Notes: generated by a model from the sequence alone, not told the origin. DNA of 64,000 bases from Bordetella genomosp. 11 (GCF_002261215.1 NZ_NEVS01000001.1:310001-374000); one strand, 5' to 3'; counted from the first letter of the stretch, positions 9,894-19,848 are shown. Made by a program: numbers and translations.

Positions 9894-10880
9894 ATGAAAC
9901 TACTTACGCCAAGCAGGTGCCGGGCGCTCCTGGCGGGCACGATCATGGCGCTATCCGGCGCGACCGCCATGGCGGCCTGGCCGAACGACAAGATCGTCCG
10001 CCTGGTCGTGCCGTTCGCGGCGGGCGGCTCCACCGACCTGATCGCCCGCAAGCTGGCCGAAGGGCTAGGCAAGAACCTGGGCGCCAACGTGATCGTCGAA
10101 AACCGTCCCGGCGCCGGCGGCACCGTCGGCACCGACTACGTCGCGCGCCAGCCCGCCGACGGCTACACCATCCTGATGGGTTCGGTCAGCACGCACGGCA
10201 GCGCCCCCTGCATCTATTCGAACCTGCCCTACAACGCGTCCAAGGACTTCACGCCGCTGGCGGTCGTGGCGACGATACCCAATGTCATCGTGGTCAATAA
10301 CAACAAGGTGCAGGCGTCGGATCTGAAGTCCTTCGTCGCGCTGGTCCGCAAGGACCCCGACCGCTACACCTATGCTTCCAACGGGCCGGGAACCTCGAAC
10401 CACCTGGCTTCGGCTTTCTTCACCAATGCGGCCGGCATCTCGATGACCCACGTTCCCTATCGCGGATCGGGCCCGGCGCTGATCGATCTGCTGGGCGGAC
10501 AGGTCGACATGATGATGGACGTCATCATGACCTCTTATCCCTACATCAAGGAAGGCAAGCTGCACGCGCTGGCGGTAACGTCCGCGCAGCGCAGTCCCAT
10601 GCTGCCCGACGTGCCTACCGTCGCCGAATCCGGCTACCCCGGTTTCGAGGCCATCGTGTGGTTCGGCATGTTCGCGCCGGCCCATCTGCCAGCCGACATC
10701 GCCACGCGCCTGAGCAAGGCCATCGTCGCCGTGCAGAACGGCCCCGATATGAAGCAATACCTGGAAAGCACCGGATCGCAGGTGTCTTCCGTGACCGGCG
10801 ATGCCTTCGCCGCCATGATCAAGGACGACAACGCCAAATGGTGCAAGGTCGTCAAGCAGGCCGGGATCAAGCTCGACTAG
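9894..10880 (+). CDS. Bug-family tripartite tricarboxylate transporter solute-binding protein
   Basis: A 328-residue periplasmic binding protein of the Bug (Bordetella uptake gene / TctC) family. The Sec signal peptide is residues 1-28, with likely cleavage after TAMAA. Family hallmarks are RLVVPFAAGGSTDLIAR, VENRPGAGGTVGTDYVA and the conserved YRGSGPALIDLLGGQVD segment. These proteins bind carboxylates, amides or similar anions and deliver them to TctAB-type permeases; no such permease genes are nearby. ATG 9894 has an AGGGGAA ribosome site and starts the signal peptide. It is followed directly by hyuAB, so its ligand is probably the substrate of those enzymes. Confidence 0.95.
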   Translation: MKLLTPSRCRALLAGTIMALSGATAMAAWPNDKIVRLVVPFAAGGSTDLIARKLAEGLGKNLGANVIVENRPGAGGTVGTDYVARQPADGYTILMGSVSTHGSAPCIYSNLPYNASKDFTPLAVVATIPNVIVVNNNKVQASDLKSFVALVRKDPDRYTYASNGPGTSNHLASAFFTNAAGISMTHVPYRGSGPALIDLLGGQVDMMMDVIMTSYPYIKEGKLHALAVTSAQRSPMLPDVPTVAESGYPGFEAIVWFGMFAPAHLPADIATRLSKAIVAVQNGPDMKQYLESTGSQVSSVTGDAFAAMIKDDNAKWCKVVKQAGIKLD

Positions 10881-10947
10881 GCCTGCGCCCGCATGCGCGG
10901 CGCGTTGCGCGCCGCGCCCAGATTCACTCTTTCAGGAAGACAACGAT

Positions 10948-13005
10948 ATGTACCGGATCGGCATAGACGTCGGCGGGACGTTTACCGACTTCACCATGAT
11001 CGACGAAAGCGCCGGCGTGGTGCATTTCCACAAAGTGCCTTCCACGCCGGACGACCCCTCGCGCGCCATCGCGACCGGTATCGCGGGGCTGCTCGAGATG
11101 CACGGTGTCGAACCCGCGCAGGTATCGCACGTGGGCCACGGCACGACGGTGGCGACCAACCTGATCATCGAGCGCAAGGGCGCGCCGGTCGGCCTTATCA
11201 CCACGAAGGGTTTTCGCGATGTGCTGGAGATCGGCCGCCAGACCCGTCCGCACCTGTACGACTACGGCGTGGGCAAGCCGCCCGTCGCGGTGCCGCGCCA
11301 GTTCCGCATCGAAGTGGCCGAGCGCGTGCAGGCCACGGGACAGGTGCGCGAGCCGCTGGACGAGGACGCCGTGCGCCAGGCCGCGCGGTATTTCAGGGAA
11401 CATGGCATCGGCGCCATCACCATCTGCTTCCTGCATTCCTATCGCAATCCCGTGCATGAACGACGCGCCCGCGAGATCGTCGCCGAGGAAATCCCGGATG
11501 CGTACATCAGCCTGTCCAGCGAGGTGCTGCCGGAATTCCGCGAATACGAACGCCTGTCCACGACCGTGCTGAATGCCGCGGTCGGGCCGCGCATGGCCGG
11601 CTATCTCGAACGCTTTTTGCTGCGCGTGCGCGAACTGGGCATCGCGCACGAGCCGCACACCGTGCATTCGAACGGCGGCCTGATGTCCATCGCGAGCGTG
11701 CGCCAGTTCCCGGTACGCACCTGCCTGTCCGGCCCCGCGGCCGGCGTGGTGGGCGCCGCCGCCGTGGGCCGCGTGATCGGCAGTCCCAACCTGATCACCT
11801 TCGACGTCGGCGGCACCAGTACCGATGTGTCGCTGATCGTCGACGGCAAGCCGCTGTTCACCTCGCACCGCCACGTCGCCGGCTATCCGGTGAAGACGCC
11901 CATGGTGGACATCCACGTCATCGGCGCGGGCGGCGGCAGCATCGCATGGATGGACGACGCCGGCGCCTTGAAAGTGGGCCCGCACAGCGCGGGCGCCGTT
12001 CCCGGTCCCGTGGGCTACGGCCGCGGCGGCGAGGAACCCACCATCACCGATGCCGAAATCGTGCTGCAGCGGCTGAACCCCGTCGCGCTGCTGAACGGAC
12101 GAATGCCGGTTCACGCCGAAGCCGCGCGCCAGGTCATCCAGGACAAGGTCGCGCGTCCGCTGGGCCTGGGGATCGAGGACGCCGCCGAAGGCATCCTGCG
12201 TATCGCCACCGCCAATATGAGCCGCGCCATCCGGGCCGTCTCCACCGAACGCGGCCATGATCTCTCGCGCTTCGCGCTGTTCGCCTTCGGCGGCGCGGGT
12301 CCCCTGCATGCCGTGGAGGTCGCGACCGAATGCGGCATCCCGCGCGTCATCGTGCCGCAGGAGCCGGGCACCATGTGCGCGCGCGGCATCCTGCTCAGCG
12401 ACATCTCTTTCGATTTCGTGCGCAGCGAGATCGCGCTGGCCACGGCGGACAACTGGACCCGCGTGGCGGGCATCTTCGACGCGCTGCGCCAGCAGGCGGA
12501 CGACTGGCTGGCGGCCGAAGGCGTGGCGCCCAGCCTGCGCGCGGCCCATTGCGCCATCGACGCCCGCTACGAGGGGCAGAATTTCGAGGTACAGGTACCG
12601 CTGGACGACACCGCCGCCAGCGGCTTCCAGGAATTCCTGTCGCGGTTCAACCAGGCGCATCTGCGCGAGTACGGCTACGACGTCGACGACCGCGCCATCC
12701 AGATCATCAACTGCCGCGTGCAGGCCACCGGCCAGGTCATCAAGGCGCCCCTGTCGCCGCGCACCGTGCGCGGCACGATGGACGAAGCCCGGGTCGGCAC
12801 GCGCAACACGTATTTCGGCGCGGCGCACGGCTGGCTGGAAACGCCCGTCTACGACCGCGGCCGCCTGCCCACCGGCGTTCCCTTCCATGGCCCGGCCCTG
12901 GTCGAGGAAATGAGTTCTTCCACCGTGGTCGGCGTCGGCCACCATGCCGTGGTGGACGACTACGGCAACCTGATCATTACCCTGCAAGGCAACGCAAATG
13001 GCTGA
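10948..13005 (+). CDS. hyuA: Hydantoinase/oxoprolinase family protein, subunit A
   Basis: A 685-residue ATPase subunit of the HyuA family (N-methylhydantoinase A, 5-oxoprolinase N-half, acetone/acetophenone carboxylase beta). These enzymes use ATP to open lactam/imide rings or to carboxylate ketones in the cytoplasm. The actin-like phosphate loop DVGGTFTDF is at residues 7-15. The second nucleotide motif FDVGGTSTDVS is near 284, with the GAGGGSIAW and AFGGAGPLHA motifs further on. It starts with ATG 10948 after an AGGAAG site and overlaps hyuB by 8 bp, so the two subunits are made together. Sequence reading alone does not tell which substrate is used. Confidence 0.93.
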   Translation: MYRIGIDVGGTFTDFTMIDESAGVVHFHKVPSTPDDPSRAIATGIAGLLEMHGVEPAQVSHVGHGTTVATNLIIERKGAPVGLITTKGFRDVLEIGRQTRPHLYDYGVGKPPVAVPRQFRIEVAERVQATGQVREPLDEDAVRQAARYFREHGIGAITICFLHSYRNPVHERRAREIVAEEIPDAYISLSSEVLPEFREYERLSTTVLNAAVGPRMAGYLERFLLRVRELGIAHEPHTVHSNGGLMSIASVRQFPVRTCLSGPAAGVVGAAAVGRVIGSPNLITFDVGGTSTDVSLIVDGKPLFTSHRHVAGYPVKTPMVDIHVIGAGGGSIAWMDDAGALKVGPHSAGAVPGPVGYGRGGEEPTITDAEIVLQRLNPVALLNGRMPVHAEAARQVIQDKVARPLGLGIEDAAEGILRIATANMSRAIRAVSTERGHDLSRFALFAFGGAGPLHAVEVATECGIPRVIVPQEPGTMCARGILLSDISFDFVRSEIALATADNWTRVAGIFDALRQQADDWLAAEGVAPSLRAAHCAIDARYEGQNFEVQVPLDDTAASGFQEFLSRFNQAHLREYGYDVDDRAIQIINCRVQATGQVIKAPLSPRTVRGTMDEARVGTRNTYFGAAHGWLETPVYDRGRLPTGVPFHGPALVEEMSSSTVVGVGHHAVVDDYGNLIITLQGNANG

Positions 13006-14719
13006 AGCTTCCCGCAACGACGACACTTTGGCCGATCCCATCGGCATGGAGGTCTTCTGCAACCGGCTGCTGTCGATTACGGAAGACATGAACAACACGC
13101 TGGTGCGCGCGTCGTTTTCCACCAACATCAAGGAACGCAAGGATTGTTCGGTGGCGCTGTTCGACGCCGCCGGGCGCCTGGTCGCGCAGGGCACGCAGAT
13201 CCCCCTGCACCTGGGCTCGCTCAATGGCGCCATGCAAGCCATCCTCGAGCGCCACGCGGTGGAAACGATCGAAGACGGCGACATTTTCATCTGCAACGAT
13301 CCCTACCTGGCCAACGGCAGCCACCTGCCCGACATCAACATCGTCACGCCGGTATTCTGGGAAGGCCGCCTGCGGTTTTTCGCCGCCAACATCGCGCATC
13401 ACGCCGACGTCGGCGGCCCGGTGCCGGGCTCCATCGCCGGCGGGTTGAACTCCATCTTCGCCGAAGGCATCCGCATTCCGGTCACGCGCCTGGCGCGCGC
13501 CGGCAAGGTGGACGACGACCTGCTCAACCTGATCTGCGCCAACACGCGCGATCCCGAAGAGCGCCTGCTGGACCTGCGCGTGCAGATGGCGACCAACCGG
13601 CGCGGCGCGGCGGCCATGCAGGGCCTGATCCGCCAGATGGGCCTGGATGCCGTGCTGCGATCGGTGGACGACGTTATCCGCTATACCCGCCGGCGGCTGC
13701 TCAATCGCATCGCCGACCTGAAACAGGGCAGCTACACCTTCCATTCCGACCTGGACGACGACGGCCTGGGCGGCGACCCGGTGCGCCTCCAGGTCACCCT
13801 GACCGTGCACCCCGAGCGGCTGCATTTCGACTTCACCGGTTCGGGGCGGCAGGCACGCGGCGCGATGAATCTGCCGGTGAACGCGCTGCGCGCCTCCGTC
13901 TACTACGCGGTCAAGGCGCTGCTCGACCCGGACATCGCACCCAACGCGGGCCTGTTCGAACCCATCGACATTTACGCCCCGCTGGGCACCATCACCAATC
14001 CGGAACATCCGGCGGCCGTCGGCGCGCGCTCGATCACCGCGCAGAAAGTGGCGGGCGCCATCTTCGGCGCGTTTCGCGGCCTGCTGCCGCCTGAAAAAAT
14101 CATGGCCTCGGGCAACGACTGCTGCCCGGCCATCGTGTTTTCCGGCAAATGGGCCACGCGCCCGGGCCAGTTCGTGTACCTGGAAACGCTGGGCGGCGGC
14201 GCGGGCGCGCGGTACGACAGCGATGGCATGGATGCGATCCACGTGCACATGACCAATACGTCGAACCTGCCCGTGGAAGCGCTGGAAAACGAATATCCGC
14301 TGTTGATGGACGAGTACGCGATGATCGCGGATTCCGGCGGCGCGGGCCGCACGCGCGGCGGCCTGGCCATCGCCAAGCAGATCCGCGCGCTGGTGCCGGG
14401 CATCGTCTTCTCCGCGCGTTCGGACAGCCATACGGTGGGTGTCGCGACGGGCGTGGACGGCGGCCTGGACGGGCGCCGCGCGCGCCTGGTCCGCAACCCT
14501 CGCACGCCGAACGAAGAAGAGCTCTTCTCCAAAACCGCGAACATTGTGTTGGACGCGGATGAAAGCGTGCGCATCGAAACGCCTGGGGGCGGCGGCTACG
14601 GCAGGCCAGCGCAGCGCGCGCCGGAGCGTCTGCGGCGCGACCTGCTGGATGGCAAGATCAGCGAAGGGGCGGCGCGGGACGTCTATGGTGTGGTGGTGGA
14701 CTCGGTGCGGTCTTCGTGA
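12998..14719 (+). CDS. hyuB: Hydantoinase B/oxoprolinase family protein, subunit B
   Basis: A 573-residue partner of the upstream HyuA protein. Family signatures include [19 protein letters not shown] near residue 33, the [15 protein letters not shown] block near 100, and a Gly-rich C-terminal LGGGAGAR...GGGGYG region. In this family the B subunit carries the hydrolase or carboxylase part that acts on the ring activated by HyuA. The start ATG lies within the end of hyuA. A 177-bp gap without an evident terminator separates it from the next gene, an SDR dehydrogenase with its own ribosome site. Confidence 0.93.
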   Translation: MAEASRNDDTLADPIGMEVFCNRLLSITEDMNNTLVRASFSTNIKERKDCSVALFDAAGRLVAQGTQIPLHLGSLNGAMQAILERHAVETIEDGDIFICNDPYLANGSHLPDINIVTPVFWEGRLRFFAANIAHHADVGGPVPGSIAGGLNSIFAEGIRIPVTRLARAGKVDDDLLNLICANTRDPEERLLDLRVQMATNRRGAAAMQGLIRQMGLDAVLRSVDDVIRYTRRRLLNRIADLKQGSYTFHSDLDDDGLGGDPVRLQVTLTVHPERLHFDFTGSGRQARGAMNLPVNALRASVYYAVKALLDPDIAPNAGLFEPIDIYAPLGTITNPEHPAAVGARSITAQKVAGAIFGAFRGLLPPEKIMASGNDCCPAIVFSGKWATRPGQFVYLETLGGGAGARYDSDGMDAIHVHMTNTSNLPVEALENEYPLLMDEYAMIADSGGAGRTRGGLAIAKQIRALVPGIVFSARSDSHTVGVATGVDGGLDGRRARLVRNPRTPNEEELFSKTANIVLDADESVRIETPGGGGYGRPAQRAPERLRRDLLDGKISEGAARDVYGVVVDSVRSS

Positions 14720-14896
14720 CGGTTTGCTGACAAGTTCCTTGCGTGCGCAGGGGACTTCGGCCACGAGCGTCCAACATGTGATCCGATGCGGCCGCGATGG
14801 CTCGGCATGCGCGTACGCGCGGTTGCGGTGGGGGAGGGGCGTGCGCTAGCCTTGATGGGTTCGCCGCCCCGCGCGGCCCCGTCAGGAGATCCCGCC

Positions 14897-15748
14897 ATGC
14901 CGACCGCCCCGCAGTCCCCTCCCGTATGGTTCATCACCGGTTGCTCCACCGGCTTCGGCCGCGCGCTGGCGCTGGCGGTGATCGCCCGCGGCTGGCCGGT
15001 CGTGGCAACCGCGCGCGACCAGGCCCGCATCGCGGACCTGGCGGAACAGGCGCCGGACCGCGTACTGGCATTATCCCTGGACGTGACAGACACGGCCGCC
15101 ATCAGTGCGGCGGTGCGCGCGGCGCAGGAACGTTTCGGCCGTATCGACGTGCTGGTCAATAACGCGGGATACGGCTACCAGTCCACGGTCGAAGAGGGCG
15201 TCGAAGCGGAGATCCGCGCGCAGTTCGACGCCAACGTGTTCGGCTTGTTCGCCATGACCCGCGCGGTGCTTCCCGGCATGCGGGAACGGCGGCGGGGGCA
15301 CATCATCAACATCACATCGGTGGCCGGCCTGGTGGGCTTCCAGGGCTCCGCGTATTACGCGGCCTCCAAGCATGCCGTCGAAGGGTTTTCCGACGCGCTC
15401 GCGGCGGAAGCGGGTTCGCTCGGCATCCAGGTAACCTGCGTCGAGCCCGGTCCTTTCCGTACCGATTGGGCGGGGCGCTCCCTGCGGCAGACGCCCACGC
15501 AGATCGCCGACTATGCCGAAAGCTCGGCCAAACGCATGCAGGCCACGCGCGAAAACAGCGGCAAGCAGATCGGCGACCCGGATCGCGCCGCGCAGGCGAT
15601 GATCCATATCACCGAAGTCGAAACGGCGCCGCGGCATCTGGTTCTAGGTGCCTTCGGGATGAAGGCCGTGACCGACAAACTGAAGGAACGCCTCGATCAG
15701 ATCGAGGCGTGGCGGGATGTCGGCCTGGCGGCCGATTTCCCGGCGTAA
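14897..15748 (+). CDS. SDR-family oxidoreductase
   Basis: A 283-residue classical short-chain dehydrogenase/reductase. The cofactor loop TGCSTGFG is at residues 14-21 in place of the usual TGxxxGIG. The structural NNAGYGY lies near 89, the catalytic Ser in INITSVAG near 136, and the YYAASK Tyr-Lys pair near 153-158. ATARD after the second strand, with Arg, suggests NADP(H) preference. Start ATG 14897 is preceded by AGGAG at 14884-14888. The substrate is unknown. Proteins with the same loop are often annotated only as oxidoreductase. It may be cotranscribed with hyuAB, but the gap is long. Confidence 0.92.
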   Translation: MPTAPQSPPVWFITGCSTGFGRALALAVIARGWPVVATARDQARIADLAEQAPDRVLALSLDVTDTAAISAAVRAAQERFGRIDVLVNNAGYGYQSTVEEGVEAEIRAQFDANVFGLFAMTRAVLPGMRERRRGHIINITSVAGLVGFQGSAYYAASKHAVEGFSDALAAEAGSLGIQVTCVEPGPFRTDWAGRSLRQTPTQIADYAESSAKRMQATRENSGKQIGDPDRAAQAMIHITEVETAPRHLVLGAFGMKAVTDKLKERLDQIEAWRDVGLAADFPA

Positions 15749-15807
15749 GTTTGCCGGGCGGGCCCACGACGTATATGGCGGATCGGTGACAGGGGTCTGA
15801 CCGCGGC

Positions 15808-16224
15808 TTACCAGAAACCGCCGTTGCCGTGGACCCGGTTCGCAAACAGCTGGCTGGATGTGGGCTGAACGAGCGTGGCATGGTGGCTGTTGCACCAGAT
15901 ATCGCCGTCCACGGCACCGATGTCGGGGTCGACATCTATCGAACAGTTAACGTTCTTATAGTTACTGACGGCGCTTTCAAAGGTCATCGTGCCGTTGCCG
16001 TTCGAGCCGGCGGATACCGGCTGTTCCATGTGGGCCTGGAAGGTGAACGAGTTGTCGGTGGCCTTGCACGTCACCGAGGTGACATCGAGGTCGCACTTTA
16101 CGGCGTTTTGTATTTTTTCTCTGGCTGGCGATGGCTTGTCTTCCGCCCAGCCGTCTGAAACCAAAAATACTCCCGCCAGAGCAATACAACAACCGATGGA
16201 ACCAAGTCCGTAAGCGATGCGCAT
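15808..16224 (-). CDS. Small secreted protein of unknown function
   Basis: A 138-residue protein I do not recognise. The N-terminus is a Sec signal peptide: basic MR, a hydrophobic core, then a likely cut after GWA near residue 26. The mature part has four cysteines in two pairs (KCD...TCK and NCS...WCN), so two disulfides are likely, and it is rich in Ser, Thr and Asn. Start ATG 16224 has a GGAG site. The coding sequence is visibly less GC-rich than its neighbours, especially at the 5' end, which hints at a different origin. It converges with the SDR gene, and nothing nearby explains its role. Confidence 0.75.
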   Translation of the reverse strand: MRIAYGLGSIGCCIALAGVFLVSDGWAEDKPSPAREKIQNAVKCDLDVTSVTCKATDNSFTFQAHMEQPVSAGSNGNGTMTFESAVSNYKNVNCSIDVDPDIGAVDGDIWCNSHHATLVQPTSSQLFANRVHGNGGFW

Positions 16225-16386
16225 GATGTCTCCAGGTTGGCCGTGCAACGCGGAACAGTCTAGGGGTGCACAACGAATGGACTGGAGTAATACTTTGGCG
16301 CCGTATGAAACAGCGGCGGGCAGGCGCGATGTTCGCGTCGACGGGGTCGATCCTTCTCGTCCGGCTGCCCGTGGACGGCCGATCCC

Positions 16387-16716
16387 TTAATCGACGATGA
16401 ACAACGTCGCCCCGGTGGATGTGGAAGACCGGTGCGCCTCGGCCCCGTCCGCGACCTGATAGCTCATCCCCGGCTGCAAGGTGAATCGCCGCCCGTCTTC
16501 CAGTTCGGTATCCAGCGAGCCCGACAGGCAAAGCAGGATATGCCCCTTGCTGCACCAATGGTCCGCCAGATACCCCGGCGTGTATTCCACCATGCGCACG
16601 CGTATGTCGCCGAACTGGCGCGTGCGCCACAGCGCCTTGCCCGTCGTTCCGGCATGTTCGGTGGTTTCTACGGTCGACCAGTCGGTCGTGCCAAAGGGAA
16701 TGTCGGAGAGTTTCAT
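16387..16716 (-). CDS. Small cupin (DHCW-motif type)
   Basis: A 109-residue single-domain cupin. The metal-site motif 1 region is YLADHWCSKGH, with His53, Cys55 and His59. The second cupin motif follows DGRRFTLQPGMSYQVAD, and a His sits near 95. It matches the family annotated as DHCW-motif cupin fold protein, whose chemistry is not known. It is well formed for its family length. It lies 52 bp downstream of the large unknown gene and is read in the same direction, so the two could share a transcript. Confidence 0.85.
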   Translation of the reverse strand: MKLSDIPFGTTDWSTVETTEHAGTTGKALWRTRQFGDIRVRMVEYTPGYLADHWCSKGHILLCLSGSLDTELEDGRRFTLQPGMSYQVADGAEAHRSSTSTGATLFIVD

Positions 16717-16768
16717 CGTGGGGTAGCGGGGGCAGGTGCGCGTGGGCGGGAAACGATACGATGGATCG

Positions 16769-19660
16769 CTATTGTAGAGGCGTCAGCGTATAGCGGATGT
16801 CGACCGCCCTTCGCAGTCCGAAAACAACGCCCTGGGCATCCGCGCCCATGTCGAACGCCGCCGTGATGCGGCTGCGCGACGGATCCAGTGCGATCGTGCC
16901 GGACGGCATCGCCGAATCCGCCGCGATCAAGGGTAGGTTTCTGACTTCGCTCCATGTCAGCGATGCGGCGATGCTGTATTGCCCGTCTGCCTCCCGCCGC
17001 ACCAGGAATTCAGTGGCGTTGGGCGCCGACGTCGGGCCTCGCGCCTGCAAGCCGTCCGGCAGGCGCAGCACGTAGGTGTCCGTCGACGACGCGAGCGCGG
17101 CGACGAAACCTTCCGGTATTCCGCGATGCATCCATCGCGTCAGGGCGGGCATCGCCGCACCCGCCAATTCACGCAGGGCATGCATGGTCCTGCCCATGGC
17201 GGCAAGCCGGGCGTCCTTGTCCAGGGTCGCCGGGAAGCCGGGGCTGTATATCGCATGCCCATGCGGCCCGATGCCCTCCACGCCCAGGGCCATGCCGGGT
17301 TGGTCCAGCATGCCGCGCGCGAATCTTTCGCAGACGACGAACCAGGAAGGCTCGCCGTCCGACGCATGCAGTTGCACAGGTCGCGAGAGCAGAACGTCGC
17401 CGGTGGGCGGGGCAGTCAGATACCGTTCGAGCGTGCAATGCAAGGCGTATCCGATGCATGGTTTCGCCAGCTGGTTCGCGGCATCCCAGTCCACGCCGAA
17501 TTGGCCCGCGATGGCGGCGCGCAACGCCGCGGCATGGGTTTCCTCGGGAATGGCCGGGGTGTCCGGGCGGCGGATATCGCCCCTGCCCTCCGCCTGCGCG
17601 CCGGGGAAAACCGTGGGGATGGCGGCTCGCAGGTTGCGTTCCACGTACCACGCCAGCATCAGCGTGGATGTGCATGCGTCCTGGCGTTTGCGTTGTTCTT
17701 CGGGCTGCGCGGTGGACCAGTCGGCCAGTGCCTCGATGGGCTCGCGCAGGGGAGGGGCCGTCAGGCCGACCCGCGCAAGCGCCGCGCCCATGCGATTGCT
17801 CGCTGTCGCGTCGTCGCCTCGCGCAAGGCTTTCGATCGCGGGCCAGACCATATCCTGGGCGAGCGCGGAGTTGGTATCCGCGGATACATCTTCGCCCATG
17901 GCGGCGAGGCGCTGGCTGAGCCGGAACAGGACATCCGCCACGTCGCGCAGCTGCGAGCAGACTTGCTGGATGTCGGCGTCGGCGCGCATCAGCGTCCGGA
18001 TCAATCGATGCATGGAATCGCGTGCCCTGGGCGGGATTTCGCGCCGCGCGTCGATCGCCGATGTCAAAGCCGCTTTGTCCACCAGGGTTCCGAAGGACGA
18101 TAGCGTCCGGCTGGCGGCGCGCAGCCTGCCCAGTTCGGCATCGGACATGCCGCGCAGGATACGTGCATCGGGATCTCGGCCGTCGCCGTGCAGCAGGGTG
18201 CGCATGGCACGTGCGGCGTGTCGAACGGATGTTTCCAATTCGTCGGGCATGGCGGTGTTGAACGCGGCCAGCGTCCTGCGCAGTTCCCATAGCGCATGGC
18301 CAAGCGCCGCCAGATGGGTCAAGGCCACTGGCCTGTCTTGCGTGGCGATCGATTCGTGCAGGCGGGCCAGCGCCTCTTCCACTGCCCGCCGGTCCCTTCC
18401 CAGCATATCGGCCTGTACCGCCGCCACCGCCGCGGTGATCGACGCTTCCTTCAGCGCGGGCATATCGGGCCGTGCATCCAGCGATGTCCTGAAGGAGGAC
18501 AACTGGCGGGGCAGCAGCACCCGCAATCCGGCGGATCGCCAGCTGTCCGGCAAGCGATTCATGACCAGGGTCAGCGCTTCGGTCCGTATGCGGGCGCGCA
18601 ACAGGCTGGAGTTTGGCAAAAAACCGGTCAACTCGGACGCCGCGCTGTCCAGCCGATGGTATAGCGCCTGCATGGCCTCGCCCACCCGTTGGCCGCCGGC
18701 ACGCCACTCGATCGTGCGCGCGGCTTGCACGGCGGCCACGCGTTTGCGGTTGTCCAGCTGCAGGCGCAGGGCCTCGCGCCACGTCATCAACGCGTCGCCG
18801 CTGCAGACGGCGCTGAACGCAAGGGCCGCGTCCACCTCGTCCGGATACGCGCCGTAGAACTCGTCGTGAACGGAAAGCTCCGGCCAGGCCTGGGCCGCCA
18901 GCTTGCCCAATTCCTTGTCGGTCAGGATATCCAGCATGCCGCCGAGCACCTGCGCGGCCGAACGCGCGGGCGAAGACAGCCATAGCCCGATGCCGTGCAG
19001 TTGTTCCAGCGTATCGCGCACCTGGCGCGCCGCTTCCGGCGTGCAGTCGTTGGTTTTGAACAGCCGTCCGAACAACGGCGTTCCTATGCGCGCCGCGAGG
19101 GTGTGCGCCAGGACCTGTTCCAGCGTGTCCAGGAAGCGGTTGGCCGTGTGGCGCAGTTTGTCCGTTTGAAGATCGGCGAGCGCGCGCGTCCGCGGCGTGC
19201 TTCCCGCCAGGTCGTTGTACAGCTGCGAAAGCGGTTCCGGGTCCTTGATGGCATCCAGGCAGCGCTGCAGGACGGCGACCATCGCCGGTTGTTCCAGTTC
19301 GATGCCGCCGGACATCGCATCCTGGCAGACGGCCTGGAGCAGTCCTGCGCCATCGCGCTGGGACAGCCCGTCGATCTGGCGCCGGCTCCATTGATCGATG
19401 AAGCGATGCATGGAGTCGGCCAGGCGGGTTTCGGCCTTTTCCTGCCGCATGGCGGCCCGCCGCTGCGTGCCGGCCACGATATAGCGTATCGCATAGGCCA
19501 GTCCGCCAGTGGCGGCCGGCCGATGGCCCGTATCCGACGCGCGGCGGGCCGGACCGGCTTGGGCCCGGGCCGGCAGCGTGGCGGCATGGGCATCGGTTGC
19601 CTCGCGCGCGTTGGCGGAAAGCATAGCGGACAGCGCGTCGCTGTAGCCATCGATGGGCAT
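16769..19660 (-). CDS. Large 963-residue protein of unknown function (effector-like)
   Basis: I do not recognise this protein. It has no signal peptide and no obvious membrane segment. The first 60 residues are Ala/Ser/Thr/Arg-rich and likely disordered, followed by a long, almost all-helical body (about 80-700). A C-terminal part of about 250 residues is predicted mixed alpha/beta and ends in SRSRITAAF and YTLTP. This layout (polar N-terminus, helical repeats, discrete C-terminal domain) is common in type III secreted effectors, but no secretion apparatus or chaperone gene lies in the window. ATG 19660 was chosen for the preceding GGAGCAGG; an in-frame ATG 30 nt upstream is possible. Coding is clear: it is uninterrupted over 2.9 kb with native codon use. 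Confidence 0.8.
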   Translation of the reverse strand: MPIDGYSDALSAMLSANAREATDAHAATLPARAQAGPARRASDTGHRPAATGGLAYAIRYIVAGTQRRAAMRQEKAETRLADSMHRFIDQWSRRQIDGLSQRDGAGLLQAVCQDAMSGGIELEQPAMVAVLQRCLDAIKDPEPLSQLYNDLAGSTPRTRALADLQTDKLRHTANRFLDTLEQVLAHTLAARIGTPLFGRLFKTNDCTPEAARQVRDTLEQLHGIGLWLSSPARSAAQVLGGMLDILTDKELGKLAAQAWPELSVHDEFYGAYPDEVDAALAFSAVCSGDALMTWREALRLQLDNRKRVAAVQAARTIEWRAGGQRVGEAMQALYHRLDSAASELTGFLPNSSLLRARIRTEALTLVMNRLPDSWRSAGLRVLLPRQLSSFRTSLDARPDMPALKEASITAAVAAVQADMLGRDRRAVEEALARLHESIATQDRPVALTHLAALGHALWELRRTLAAFNTAMPDELETSVRHAARAMRTLLHGDGRDPDARILRGMSDAELGRLRAASRTLSSFGTLVDKAALTSAIDARREIPPRARDSMHRLIRTLMRADADIQQVCSQLRDVADVLFRLSQRLAAMGEDVSADTNSALAQDMVWPAIESLARGDDATASNRMGAALARVGLTAPPLREPIEALADWSTAQPEEQRKRQDACTSTLMLAWYVERNLRAAIPTVFPGAQAEGRGDIRRPDTPAIPEETHAAALRAAIAGQFGVDWDAANQLAKPCIGYALHCTLERYLTAPPTGDVLLSRPVQLHASDGEPSWFVVCERFARGMLDQPGMALGVEGIGPHGHAIYSPGFPATLDKDARLAAMGRTMHALRELAGAAMPALTRWMHRGIPEGFVAALASSTDTYVLRLPDGLQARGPTSAPNATEFLVRREADGQYSIAASLTWSEVRNLPLIAADSAMPSGTIALDPSRSRITAAFDMGADAQGVVFGLRRAVDIRYTLTPLQ

Positions 19661-19848
19661 GGTGTGCCTGCTCCGAAGGGGAACCGGCATCCTGGGCGGG
19701 AACCGGCAGGGAGGAAGAGGAAAGCACTGCGTACCGCGTTACGACGTGCGTAGGTGTCAGGGCACCATCCGGTGTTCCTGCCTGTCGGGTCCGCGTCCCT
19801 CTCCCTTCCCCGGGGAAGTCTGCGTCGCCGGCGCGACGTCGGCCGCGG

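Noticed and set aside
10924-13296. A 790-codon minus-strand frame opposite hyuA
   Set aside because: It is antisense to a well-supported HyuA protein with no family features of its own; the long frame arises from third-position GC bias.
12977-14764. A 595-codon minus-strand frame opposite hyuB
   Set aside because: It overlaps hyuB fully, has shadow-type composition and no ribosome site.
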